A stretch of 64,000 nt of DNA. Origin: Marchantia polymorpha subsp. ruderalis. Its lineage: Eukaryota; Streptophyta; Marchantiopsida; Marchantiales; Marchantiaceae. Position 1 is the first letter of the stretch. Every line of letters starts with the position of its first letter. Below are positions 50,651-61,780 of the stretch, one piece after another. The notes beneath the pieces were generated by a model that did not search any database, was not told the DNA's origin, and saw only the letters and a program-made list of their open reading frames with translations. The stretch spans positions 14,392,001 to 14,456,000 of the forward strand of contig AP031358.1 of assembly GCA_037833965.1 (NCBI GenBank). Reading direction: 5' to 3'. A program made the position numbers and the translations under genes.

Positions 50651-51623
50651 TGTAATAACCCACTAAAGGCTAAAACTGCAATATAGTGGTAGAAAGGTCG
50701 AACCCACAGGGACAGAGGAACACACAGGGTACAAAGTGTCACGTTTTAACAGACTATTGAGGAGTTTGAATTCTCAGGCAACTGTCACTCCCAGAAATAC
50801 TGCAAGTGTCCACTCGGAGCGCACTCGGAGGTCGCACAGTGCAGCGTAACACACACACACACACACACACACCTGAAACTACAGAAACACAACCCAGAGA
50901 TCCGTTAGGACCTCTACCTCAAGATTTCAGGGGGAAAGTCTCTCAAGAGTACACTCGGCAAAGCTGCGGGCAGTGACTTCCAACTCCGGCTTTTACAACG
51001 CTTCCACCAGCTTGCTGCTAGCGTAGGAAACCCGGTTTGGACTGCCTACTTCGGATCGAAGTCACTCAGACGCGGTGAACAACACTCTCAACTCACAAAA
51101 CGCGCAGAGAACACAGGTCCGCACTGAAGGACTCACTGAGAAACATTCCAGTAACACAACAACAGTCTATTGAAGAGTTTGAATTCTCAGGCACTTGTCA
51201 TTCCCAGAAATACTACAGGGGTTACCCTCAAGGCACCTGCTGCAGCGTAACCTGAATTTACAACCAAGACTTACACGAAGTAGCAAAACTTCACTTTGGC
51301 ATTCAGGGGAAAAATCCCAAGGAAGTACAATCAGAAAGAAACACTCGAAGGTGTAGGGGCGAAACTGTTCAAGTATCTAACTAGTCACTGGCTCTGAGCA
51401 TCGGCAATCACCCGCAGGTGCAGATCCGAACTACTCAAGTCTCTAACCAATGTACTAGCTCTGAACATTCGGCCGAAGGCCTTCAGTTACAAAATGCGGA
51501 ACGCTAAGTTGTAACTCCTCATGCGTGGTGACAGAACTCAAGGGCACAAACACGCAAAGGAAATGGGTTCCTGATCTATACTTCTGAGTTTGGGAAAGAA
51601 CCCCAGGCAAAACGCCTGGAACT

Positions 51624-51631
51624 ATTTTATA
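51624..51631 (-). promoter_or_regulatory. TATA box of the solo LTR
   Basis: TATAAAAT on the minus strand, in the same context as in the array. It would drive transcription leftward into the 49490-50650 gene fragment. Confidence 0.55.
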
Positions 51632-51667
51632 CCTTCTAAGTCCTACCTAGCACTACACTGCACTACG

Positions 51668-54600
51668 CTACACGCCTGCACGGAACCACGCTACACTACA
51701 CTCCGCAGAACCTGTACTACGTCTCCTGCGCGGCCGACTGCCGCGCACTAACTCCCTACCCTGCCAATCTTCCGCTCGACTGCGCAGTCCCAAACGCTGC
51801 AACGCCGCGGACACCTCCACTTCGAGGGCGGACATGGTATCCTGTGCCTTCGACAGAAAGGCATCGAGCTTCTTTGCTACCTTCCGCCGACTCCTACTGT
51901 CGCCTGACAACAACCCGGCTGCGCGCAATTCAAACTCACGCAGGGTGAGTTTCTCCTGCGCCTTCACTTCCCAGTGGGCGTAGCCCTTGAGACAGTGGGC
52001 GACACGCCTCACCGTCTCCACCTTCGTGCGATCCGCCTCCTTCCTGCGATCCTCTTCAATTATCACTAATTGCGATTCGGCCTCAGCACGTTGCGCTCTC
52101 AATTCGCCACACTCTGACTGTAACCTGCGGATTAACTCCTCATCCGCCTGCCGTGCGAGCTGACATTGTTCCAACAACCGCGTCTGTCGCACGAGCTCCT
52201 CTGACAAAATCCGATTCTGGGCCTGCTCAGAAATGAGTGCTTCCTTGACCTTCACCTGCTCCTTGGTGAGCTCGTCCAGTTTCTCATCCTTCACCTTCTC
52301 GGAGTACTTGTAGAATTTCTGATTAAGTTTATACTGACCCCACAAGCATGCATGCTTATCCTTCAATTCCCTCAACTCCTGGTCCACTCTAGCTAACAGC
52401 TTGCTGGTGTGGACTTTAGTGCGAGTCCGCCTGCGCACTAACTCGATGTAAGATCCCGGCTGGAGTGGGTCGGCGTATTTATCGACCTTGCGATCCAAGT
52501 ACCTCAGCAACGGAATCACCTGCTCAGAGAGCGCCGCCGCCGACGCTCCAACAATTTCCTCCTCCTCCTCCTCGGTGTCCTCTGCTCCTGACATTTCTTC
52601 AGTGGAGCCTCCGTCGTCATCATCCGAGTGGAGAATTTCGGTCGCCATTGATTGCGTCGGCGACTGCCCCGAGTGGGGCTGCACGTCGTCGACGTGTGCT
52701 GCCTGCGAAGGCACGGCTGCAGCCTCGCTGCTCTTCGCCAAAATGTCTAAGGCGGTAGGCGAATGTGCCCGTGCGGCATCCCCGCCGCTCGCTTGTTGGT
52801 CGTCTACCGTGTCCTCTCTGCCGCCGACGCCCGCCGCCGAAGGCGATCGAGCGGAGGGTGGCTGCGCGGGGTTTGATTGCGCATCGCGCATCGAAATTTC
52901 ATCCCGTGGACAGTCACTCCGCTCCTCCGTCTGTTGCTGCTCCCTTGATCCGTCCGTGGGGGCTGTGCTCGGCCTGTGCGCAGGCGCAAATGCCGACGCC
53001 TTGTCCGCCGCAGGCGTAGCGCCGCGGACATCCATCGCCAAAGGCGACATGGCCGGGGGCCGCTCGCCCGATGTCCCTTGGCCTATAGGCCCTACCGCCG
53101 AAGGCACATCTATCGGCGGACTACCCGCCGATGGTGCGGCCTCCGCACGCTCCCTGCTCGTATCTCCTCGGCTCGAAGGCCCTGGCGCCGAAGGCGCAAA
53201 TTGCGGCGCGTGGTGCGCCGGAGGGTCTGGCCCCGAGGGCCGGTGTCTCGTAGGCGGTTCTTCCGCCGGCTCCTTCCCCTTCCTACGTTGGAACGGGGGT
53301 GATTCTTGCCTGTGCACAGGCGGCACGTGTGGAGGTGTCCTGTGCACATGCGACCTGTGCACAGGTGAGCGCCTGTGCACAAGCGGACTGCTCCTTCCCA
53401 CGCGTAAGCGTAGATCCACGTCCACTTGTGATCGCCTGTCCGCGGAGGCTCGTCCGTCCGCGGAGTCTCGTCTGTGTGCAAACGGAACATCTGTCCGCAT
53501 CGCACGTGGTAACTCCGGAGGCCCTTGGCCCGTAGGCGGCCTTTCTCCCGTCGAGGTTGCAGCGTGGCCTGTTGCTCCTGCGGTCGTCCGCGCTTCCTCA
53601 TGCTTCTCTGGCGACGCACTTCCTTTCTCCGTCGCAATCGTCGCCGTGTCCGCACTGTCGGCTGGTAACACCAGTCTGCGTGCCTTCTGCTTCGGCCGGC
53701 TGTATGACTCGTACAGCGGCCGCGGTCGAATGGGAGCAGAGGGTTCTTGATGCTGCTCCTCTTCGGACTCTTCTCTCCATCGCCGCTTCCGCGGCACTCG
53801 TGCTGCAGGAGTGTTTCTCCCTTCGTCCCTCCGCCTTGATGGGGTAGAAGTCGGTGACTCCTCTGCATCAGTGTTGACCTCATTCTCCCGCACATACTTC
53901 CCGGGATGGTCGACGGACAATGGCGGAAAATGCTCAAGCTCCGCCGCTGTCAAACAGTTCCGCTGTCGACAAAAATTGATGAGGAAAGGAGAAAGATGGT
54001 TTAGAGTTCCCCCCTTCTCCTCAAAAGCGTGCTGTCGCATCACCCTGTGCAGGATGCTCGCCCAGTGAATTGGAGTTCCCTCGATGACGCACTCCACAAA
54101 AGAGACCTGCCACAATGTGATGTAGCAGGCGCGGTGTGGCTGCAGTAATTGCATCAGCGCCGCGGACAAAGTCCGGCGAAATCGATCCTTGTAATCACGG
54201 GTCCTGTACCCATTCTTGGTAGACCTCCCGGTCTTGAACAGCTCCACAAATTGCGCCTCTTCCTGCTTGGTCACCTTGATGCTCTCACTGTCGAAAAGGA
54301 GATGCCCTGGCATGCCAGCACATCTTCCCAACGCCTGCGCCCAATCTTGGATTGTCCACCGATCAACATGCGGACGCAATCCGCGCGAGGGTGGTCCCTG
54401 TGGCTCTAGCCACTCGCGCACCATATTCGCACAGATGTAGTTCCATCCCCATAGCAAGAAATCGAGCTTTCTTGCTATTAAGCGCTCCTCGAAAGCGCGC
54501 AGCCCGTTCTGTGGTAGGCGAAGTGGCACCATCCGCAATCTGCCCGGTCTCGTCATTGCGTTCCTGGGGTTCGCTCGCCCGCTCATTCTACTTCCGCACC

Positions 54601-54808
54601 GCCCGAGCTCCTTTCTCTCTCGGCAAACTCTAATCGCCCTCAAATCCAAATCACGCGCATTCACTTCTCCCTCAATCAACAAGAAATCTCCTGTGCGGCG
54701 ACGTCGAGAATGTTTAGCAGCCAGCAAATGGATGCGCGCAGCGCGCACAAGAGATTGGAATCGCGAATTCAAGAATGGGACGTTCTCCGCCGCCCGGTCG
54801 AAGGTCAT
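51668..54808 (-). CDS. U3-encoded ORF of the solo LTR, 1046 aa, intact
   Basis: Homologue of the array U3 ORFs, colinear over the full length and still open although the LTR has lost its gag and pol. It has scattered amino-acid changes and a net 12-residue insertion: one extra Gln in the QQQ run and 11 residues in the Pro/His/Arg-rich linker, made of extra copies of the CCTGTGCACAGG palindrome (53338-53390). The N-terminal domain, acidic stretch and coiled coil are preserved. At the two sites where array copies differ, it carries Asn and Ser as in copy 1, showing that Tyr and Leu of copies 2 and 3 are derived. Function unknown. Confidence 0.75.
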   Translation of the reverse strand: MTFDRAAENVPFLNSRFQSLVRAARIHLLAAKHSRRRRTGDFLLIEGEVNARDLDLRAIRVCRERKELGRCGSRMSGRANPRNAMTRPGRLRMVPLRLPQNGLRAFEERLIARKLDFLLWGWNYICANMVREWLEPQGPPSRGLRPHVDRWTIQDWAQALGRCAGMPGHLLFDSESIKVTKQEEAQFVELFKTGRSTKNGYRTRDYKDRFRRTLSAALMQLLQPHRACYITLWQVSFVECVIEGTPIHWASILHRVMRQHAFEEKGGTLNHLSPFLINFCRQRNCLTAAELEHFPPLSVDHPGKYVRENEVNTDAEESPTSTPSRRRDEGRNTPAARVPRKRRWREESEEEQHQEPSAPIRPRPLYESYSRPKQKARRLVLPADSADTATIATEKGSASPEKHEEARTTAGATGHAATSTGERPPTGQGPPELPRAMRTDVPFAHRRDSADGRASADRRSQVDVDLRLRVGRSSPLVHRRSPVHRSHVHRTPPHVPPVHRQESPPFQRRKGKEPAEEPPTRHRPSGPDPPAHHAPQFAPSAPGPSSRGDTSRERAEAAPSAGSPPIDVPSAVGPIGQGTSGERPPAMSPLAMDVRGATPAADKASAFAPAHRPSTAPTDGSREQQQTEERSDCPRDEISMRDAQSNPAQPPSARSPSAAGVGGREDTVDDQQASGGDAARAHSPTALDILAKSSEAAAVPSQAAHVDDVQPHSGQSPTQSMATEILHSDDDDGGSTEEMSGAEDTEEEEEEIVGASAAALSEQVIPLLRYLDRKVDKYADPLQPGSYIELVRRRTRTKVHTSKLLARVDQELRELKDKHACLWGQYKLNQKFYKYSEKVKDEKLDELTKEQVKVKEALISEQAQNRILSEELVRQTRLLEQCQLARQADEELIRRLQSECGELRAQRAEAESQLVIIEEDRRKEADRTKVETVRRVAHCLKGYAHWEVKAQEKLTLREFELRAAGLLSGDSRSRRKVAKKLDAFLSKAQDTMSALEVEVSAALQRLGLRSRAEDWQGRELVRGSRPRRRRSTGSAECSVAWFRAGV

Positions 54809-56052
54809 GGTCGGCTCTTGCTCGTGGAGAACGTCTCACTTGATGGCCACGCCGGCTCTACGCTGGAACGGTCTCCGCTCTCACGCGCGGCTTCACGCTC
54901 CGCCGTCGCCGATTAAACTCTCACGCTCGAATTGGCGGATTTGAACTCCGCGAGCGTATTACCCCGCGGACATGGGGGCGTAGCGCCGAAGGCGAGTTTT
55001 CCGCCTTGCGCGGTACACTTGTTCGTACCGCCCCTCGGCCAATCCCCCTCTGCCTTGACGCGTGTGTCCGCATGTCGGACAAAAGTTCAACTCCTGCCTG
55101 TGCGCAGGCAGACTCCTCGGCGGATTCTCCGCCGGCGCGGAACTTCATTCTCCTGTGCACAGGCGCTCGCCTGTGCGCAGGCGAATTCCGTGCGCGGCGT
55201 CGCGCTGGCGCGGAAGGCGTTGACCGTGGTCAGCCGTCTCCGTCCAGTCTGTCCGTTTCTTGTCTCTTCGTCGGCGCTTCCGCCGCCGCAACTCCGTCCG
55301 TCCAAGAGCGCATCCACCCGTGCCGTCCGCATGGTCCGTACAGATTTGATTACTTTGGCGTCTCTTCCGCCGTACGCGGCGCTGCGCTGGCGCGGAAGGC
55401 GCCGTACACTTTCTACCTCACAAGGCGCATTTCTAGGGCCCAAGGCGGATTTTCCGCCGACGCCGAAGCGCCTGTGCACAGGCGAACGCCTGTGCGTAGG
55501 CGGACTTCGCGCCTCCCCAAACCCTACTTCGCCTGTGCACAGGCGAACGCCTTCGTCCGCGCATAGGACAAAACTTGATTCCCCCTTCCGCGTAGGCGGA
55601 ATTCCCGCCGGTGGCGAACTCCTTCCGCCGAAGGCGACCGTCTCCGTATCTTCCAATAGTGATAACTCCCTAAGTCCTCATCCGTTCCAAGCGTTCTTGG
55701 ACTCGTTGGAATCAGTGCGTCGAGCTCTTTCCAACGAGACCCTAACTTGGTCAAGGCGCCCGAGGGTTGACCTAATTATGAAGGATTTCCCTACCGCCGC
55801 GGACGCAACCTCCGAAGGCGGGTTTTGCGCCTTGCGTCGTAGGGGTCCTAACTGCAGAGCTCGCAGGGAGGATGGTGCCTGTCCTTACTGCTGCACCCCA
55901 AATCCTAGATTCTACAAGATCCCTCGAGAATCCCCGCGATCTTCCGGATTCACTCCGTTTTGATGTACCGAAGGCTATTTACAATGCTGCCAGGGTACAG
56001 TTTTCCAAAAATGTTTTAATTTCCTCAAAATTGCCAAAAGTGGGGTACCACA

Positions 56053-57163
56053 ATTGCCCCTCTCAGATGACTCGGAATTAGCATCTCCACACAAATTGTT
56101 TGGATCACACCGAGCACTAACGCCACCCCGGGACAACCTTTGGATGATGCGCAAAATGATATCAACTCTTGGACGATATGCTTCATCACATATTTCAGCG
56201 CCCCCTCCCTTGATTTATACTTTGAGCATAACATCAAAACATCCACGTAACTATGGGACCTATCTTGTTCGATGTAGATCTCGTGCCCATCAAGAAAAAT
56301 TCGCAGATAATGGCGAGAGCAGTCTCCTTGTGAACATCCATCTCCGATATCAACTTGCGTCTCATGAACATCCACAATAATACAAAATTTGGTAATTATT
56401 TAGCTGCGCATTTCCAAAAATAAATTCAAAGAATGAAAAGGCAACATTTCATTCATAGTACACAAGTTACAATCAGAACTTGACGCATTCAATCTTCTGA
56501 TAATATATATGAAATCACTTAGGATCATGGAAAAAAAGCATCGGTCAGTGACATTGTTCTCTAATCTTGGCATTGAATCCGGATGCCGACAAACTTTGAA
56601 GTCTCAACCCTAGTTTCCCAAACCATGGACTCCACGTGCGCCCCTTCTTGAAGCTTCTGTTCTTCCGGTATGAAGGAGGGAATGAAATACTCAAAAGTAT
56701 CTTCTAGCTTGAAACACAAATCCAAGTTGATAAGGATGTTTTCAATCAACTCTTTGTGCACAACTCTCTCTCCATGTGGTTTCTTCCTCACAAACTCCTC
56801 TATCAACCGAGCAAAGACAATCTCACTCACACATCCGTACCTGCTTATGTATGAGTCACGTGCCACCGTTTTGCAAGAGAATCTAGGTTCTTGAGCTTGA
56901 AAGTTTTGACCCCGAGCTGCCAACTTACCCAAGAATGTATTGGTTAGCTAGTTGGGATCCACAATGATGTAGTCAAGGTTAGGGATAGAAACTATAGATC
57001 CGACGTCATTCAAATATGATATGATTGATTTCATTATCCTTGAATGATCAGTGGCATGAGCAGAAAAAAATGGAATGAATTGTTTCAAGCTTGGGATGCA
57101 AAATTTGTAAAACTCTGTGGACTGCCAAAAAAAGCATTTTCTATTCTCCTTGGTGTTTGCAAT
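56053..57163 (-). pseudogene. 5' part of the Roco/COR-like pseudogene
   Basis: Minus-strand segments read like a COR domain: a YLNDVGSIVSIPNLDYIIVDPN strand set, then LTNTFLGKL, a helix-rich part with FARLIEEFVRKKPHGE, and LCFKLEDTFEYFIPSFIPEE. The COR hallmark Trp after DPN is replaced by a TAG stop (56948-56950). A second TAG follows IQCQD (56561-56563). The tract 56360-56560 is scrambled by more stops, and a one-base frameshift is likely near 56330. A clean frame then runs from CSRHYLRIFLDG to PSHLRGAI, meeting the solo LTR target site. The 5' end is cut by an LTR at 57164, and no Roc GTPase or LRR part is visible. Plant TORNADO1 is a Roco protein; this is a relative at most. Confidence 0.6.
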
Positions 57164-57634
57164 TGAGGTAACCCACTTTTTGTTTTTGGTCGGAATTAAA
57201 ACATTTTTGGAAAATAAGTACCGCGGCAACAACTGTAAATAGTAATCGGTACATAAAATAGAGTAAAAAGGTAGAATCGCGGGAAACGGAGAATCTAGGA
57301 GTTGGGGGGGCTTAGGCCGAAGACAAGCGCCTTGGACGGCACAGACGGTTCCTGATGGGGAGAGCGCCTTCAGCGCCTTTGGCAACAGGTCCTTTTGTGA
57401 GGTGTCTTCGGCGATGCGCCTTTGGCGCAGACACCTCCAGAGGATCTGTCGCTGAAGACGTACGAAGCACGCGACACGAGCGCCTTTGTCACAGGGAAAA
57501 CGACCTCGTCACTTTGTTCACCTTCGGCCCTACGCCTTCGGCAATGCGCCTTCGGCGGTAGGTTCCTTCGCCCCAATACCTTCGGCGCTAGCACCGCCTT
57601 CGTTGTTAGGTTTCGCCTTCGGCGGAAGGAATGC
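57164..57634 (+). mobile_element. LTR 5' fragment (same subfamily as 29015-29284), interrupted at 57634
   Basis: Begins TGAGGTAACCCAC, followed by AAACATTTTTGGAAAATAAG and TACCGCGGCAAC. It inserted into the Roco-like pseudogene. Rich in GCGCCTTTGGCGC and CCTTCGGC motifs. Only the left part is present. Confidence 0.75.
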
Positions 57635-59700
57635 TGTGGTAACCCACTTTTTGTTTTTGTGCGGAATTTAAAACAATTTTGGAAAACAGTACCGCAGCAG
57701 CCGTGTAAATGGTGATCCGTACATTTAAATAGAGTGAAGATGGATAATCGCGGGTCTCGTATGATCTCGTAGTATCCAGAAGTTGGGCGCAATGTCCGGA
57801 ACATGCACCCCGACCTGAACGATCAATTCTGAAGGAGTTCTCCTACGGCGCAAGGCGCGTAATCCGCCTTCGGCGATACGCATTCGGGCGCTGGGGAAAT
57901 CCCTCAAAGCTTATGAAATTCACAACGCCTTGACTTGGTTAGGGTCTCGTTGGGAAGAGCTCAACACGCTCGTTCTAACGAGCCCAAGAACGCCTAGAAC
58001 GCATGAGGACTCAGGGAGTTGTGACTATCGGAAGATACAAAGACGTCCGCCTTCGGCGGAAGGAGTTCGCCTTCGGCATAAGCACTTCGCCTTTGGCCCT
58101 AGATTTTCGCCTTCGGGGGTGAAGTTTTTCGTACGGCGCCTACGGCGGCAGCGCATCAAGATTAGGTAAGTACCTTCGGGGGTAGCGACTCTGTACGGTC
58201 CGCCTTCGGCTCAACGCCTCCGGCGGAACGGACAGGTGCGCCTTCGGCGGGACAGAACTCCGGCGGCAAGAGCGCCAGCGGAGGGACAAGAGGGATCGAT
58301 AGACAAGAAAAAATCCGTTGACCACGGTCAACGCCTTTGGCACAGCCGCCTTCGGCGATGCACCTACGCCGACGGACATCTTTAGGGAGTCAACGCCTTC
58401 GGCGGTAGAGACGCCTTCGGCGCTGCGGATCAACCCCTTCGGCGGAGCGCGTGCGGCGGAACGCCTTCGGCGGTGCGGGATGGATGCGAGTAGCGAGTTG
58501 ACCAGAGGCGAAAGCCTTTGCCGCCGCGCCTTCGGCAAGACGCTTTCGGCGCTGCACGACCATGGCTGCGGCGAAGTACGATGGCGGAACTCAAATTGAA
58601 ATTTCGAGCGTGTGAGTGCGCGCGATGGCGGAGCGTGAAGCCGCGCGTGCGAGAGGAGGGCCGTTACGCCTCCAAGCCGGCGCAGCCATCAAGTGAGGCG
58701 ACACTCACGACCAAGTGCCGACCATGACATCCTACGAACCGAGGGCGGACACTTCATTCTTGAATTTGCGATTTCAATTTCTTGTGCGGGCTGCGCGCGT
58801 CCACCTTCTGGCCGAGAGAAATTCGAGACACCGACGCGCAGAGACTCGCAAGGTGACAGAGAGAGAATTGAGTGCGCAACAGTCGGAATTGAGAGAGATT
58901 AGAGTTTGCAGGAGAATCGCACTTGCGGGCAAGAAGCTTGAGTATAGCGGAGGAGAGTTTACGAAATCCAATTTCAAGAACGTGATGTCGAAGCCCACTC
59001 AGCTGCGGATGATTCCGCTGAAGATCCCGCAGATTGGGTTGCGCGCTTTCCAGGACCAGCTGTTTGCAGTGAAGCTCAATTTCCTCCTGTGGGGATGGAA
59101 TTACGTGTGCCAGGACATGGTGCGCGAATGGCAAAGGGAAAGACACCAACCTACGCGCGGATTCCGACCGCACTTAGAGCGTTGGACTGTTCCAGATTGG
59201 GGACAAGTGCTGGGAAGATGTGCTGGCGAGGACGGGTTCCTCCTATTTGATAGTGAGAGCGTCAAGGTGACGAAGGACGAAAAGATCTCCTTCGCGGCCT
59301 TGTTCAAGAGTGAGAAGTCCAGCAAGAACGGGTACAAGACCCGTGACTACAAGGATAGCTACCGCAGAAATGTAGCGGTGGCACTTCTGCAACTCTTGCA
59401 GCAGCACCGAACAACATACATCACTTCTTGGCAAGTGTCTTTCGTGGAGCTGGCGTTGGCCGGAGCTCCGATTCACTGGTCGCGTATCTTGCATAAGATA
59501 AAGTGGCAGCATGCATTTGAGGAGAGGGGGGGATCGATCAATCATCTCTCCCCCTTCTTGATAAACTTTTATCGGTCGATGGGTTGCTTAATCGCGACCG
59601 AACGTGTTCAGTATCCGCTGCTGTCACTCAGCAATCCCGGGAGGTATGTGAGGGATAACAAGGTCGACTCCGACGCGGAAGACACTCCGACCTCCACGCC
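57635..59700 (+). mobile_element. Diverged related LTR, 5' part, interrupted at 59700
   Basis: Begins TGTGGTAACCCAC at 57635. Holds a U3 core (57920-58030), dense CGCCTTCGGCG repeats (58040-58560) and the start of a U3 ORF. It stops where an inverted LTR begins at 59701. Confidence 0.8.
58724..59700 (+). pseudogene. Diverged U3 ORF, N-terminal 326 codons, truncated by insertion
   Basis: Starts in the same CCGACCATGAC context as the array ORFs. The N-terminal domain is clearly homologous but strongly diverged. It keeps LLWGWNY, LGRCAG, LFDSES-KVTK, SKNGYKTRDYKD, WQVSFVE, APIHW, NHLSPFLINFYR and the DSDAEDTPTSTP linker start. The frame is open for 326 codons until the inverted LTR at 59701; the final few codons of the longer ORF come from that LTR. 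It is truncated rather than internally decayed, showing that the domain persisted through substantial divergence. Confidence 0.75.
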
Positions 59701-61780
59701 TGTAATAACCCACTAAAGGCTAAAACTGCAATATAGTGGTAGAAAGGTCGAACCCACAGGGACAGAGGAACACACAGGGTACAAAGTGTCACATTAAACA
59801 GACTATTGAGGAGTTTGAATTCTCAGGCGACTGTCACTCCCAGAAGTACTGCAAGTGTTCATTCGGAGCTCACTCGGAGGTCGCACAGTGCAGCGTAGTT
59901 CACTCAACACACACACACACACACCTGAAACTACAGAAACACAACCCAGAGATCGGTTAGGACCTCTACTTAAGATTTCAGGGGGAAAGTCTCTTGCAAG
60001 TACACTCGGCGAATCTGCAAGTAGTGACTTCCAACTCCGGCTTTTACAACCCTTCCACTAGCTTTCTGCTAGCGTAGGGAACCCGGCTTGGACTTCCTAC
60101 TTCGGATCGAAGTCACTCACACGCGGTGAACAACACGCTCAAATCACAAAACGCACAGAGAACACAAGACCGCATGGAAGGACTCAACTGAGAAACGATC
60201 CAGTAGCACCCCATAATAGTCTATTGAAGAGTTTGAATTCTCAGGCACTTGTCATTCCCAGAAATACTACAGGGGTTACCCTGAAGGCACTTGCTGCAGC
60301 GTGACCTGAATTTACAACCAAGGCTTACACGAAGTAGCAAAACTTCACTTTGACATTAAGGGGAAAAATTCCGAAAGAGTACAATCAGGAACAGTCACTC
60401 GAAAGTGTAAGGGGAAAACTGTTCAAGTATCTAATTCGTAACTGGCTCTAAGCATCGGCAATCACCCGCAGGTGTAGATCCGAACTACTCAAGTCTCTAA
60501 CCAATGTACTAGCTCTGAACATTCGGCCGAAGGCCTTCAGCTACACAATGCGGACCGCCAAGGTGTAGCTCCTCTTGCGTGGTGACAGAACTAAGGACAA
60601 AAACACGCAGAGAAAATGAGTTCCTGATCTACACTTCGGAAACTGGAAAAATCCCAAGGCAAGACGCCTTGAACTACTTTATACCTTCTAAGTCCTAACT
60701 AGCACTACACTTCACTACGCTACGCGCCTGCACGGAACCACGCTACACTACACTCCGCAGAACCTGTGCTTCGCCTCCTGCGCGACAAACTGCCGCGCAC
60801 TAACTCTCTACCCTGCCAGTCTTCCGCTCGACTGCGCAGTCCCAATCGCCGCAACACCGCGGAAACCTCCGACTCGAGGGTGGCCATGGTGTCCCGCGAT
60901 CTCGACAGAAAAGAGTCCAGCTTCTTCGCCTCTCGCCGCCGACTCTGACTGTCACCTGTCAACAAACCTGCTGCACGAAGCTCTAACTCGCGCAGTGTGA
61001 GTTTCTCCTGCGCCGCCACTTCCCAGTAGGCGTAGCCCCTGAGACAGTGGGTGACTCGCCTCGCCATCTCTTCCTTCGTGCGATCTGCCTCCTGCCGGCG
61101 ATCGTCTTCAACTACAACCAACTGCAATTCGGCCTCCGCACGCTACGCTCTCAATTCCCCGCACTCGGATTGCAGTCTGCGGATTAATTCCTCATCCGCC
61201 TGCCGTGCGAGCTGACATTGCTCTAACAACCGTGTCTGTCGCACGAGCTCCTCTGACAAAATTCGATTCTGACCCTGCTTAGAATCCAGCTCCTCTGTGA
61301 GCTTCGCCTTCTCCTTGGCAAACTCTTCCAGCTTCTCGTCCTTCGTCTTGTCGAAGGCTTTGTACAACTTCCTAGTGAGGTTGTACTGACCCCACAAGCA
61401 CTCATGCTTCTCCGCAGATCCTTAAGTTCCTGATCCACTCGGCTCAACAACTTGCTTGTGTGGACTTTAGTGCGGGTTTGCCTCCTCACTAGCTCGACAT
61501 AGGACCCAGGCTGGCGAGGGTCCGCGTACTTCTCCACCTTGCAATCTAGGTACCTCAACAGAGGTACTACCTGCTCACAGAGTGCCGCCGTCGGCGCGCC
61601 TACCATTTCCTGCTCCTCCTCCTCGGTGGATTCCGATCCCGACACTGATTCCGTTGATCCTCCTTCTTCGTCATCCTCCGAATTGAGGATTTCGGTCGCC
61701 ATTGAATTCGTTGGCGACTGACCTGTGCGGGGCTGCGAGATGTCTGCGTGCTCTGCCGCCGCTGGCGCTCCTGCAGCCTC
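59701..61780 (-). mobile_element. Inverted related LTR, 3' part, rearranged at 61780
   Basis: On the minus strand the LTR end TTATTACA lies at 59701, followed inward by the CA repeat, U5/R, TATA (near 60685) and the C-terminal half of the U3 ORF. At 61780/61781 it joins head to head to plus-strand N-terminal ORF sequence. Confidence 0.85.
60720..61780 (-). pseudogene. Decayed C-terminal half of a U3 ORF
   Basis: Homologous to roughly residues 700-1034 of the array ORF (acidic stretch, PLLRYLD, coiled coil, SVAWFRAG end). It carries an in-frame TAG (near 61143, in a codon for Gln in intact copies) and a frameshift near 61400-61420. Truncated at 61780. Confidence 0.8.

Larger units (their letters stand above)
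50651..56052 (-). mobile_element. Solo LTR (5402 bp) with 5-bp target duplication ATTGC
   Basis: On the minus strand it starts TGTGGTACCCCAC (56052) and ends GGTTATTACA (50651). ATTGC flanks it directly on both sides (50646-50650 and 56053-56057). There is no internal region, so the element was reduced to one LTR by LTR-LTR recombination. It has the same layout as the array LTRs (U3 core hairpin, palindromes, U3 ORF, TATA, GT repeat) with scattered differences. Confidence 0.95.

Noticed and set aside
52488..53750. 420-codon plus-strand ORF antisense to the solo-LTR U3 ORF (and 304-codon antisense ORFs in the array LTRs, for example 1263-2177)
   Set aside because: It lies entirely over the Pro/Ser-rich linker, is Ser/Gly/Ala-rich, varies in length between copies, and is explained by GC-rich palindromic motifs that read open on both strands.
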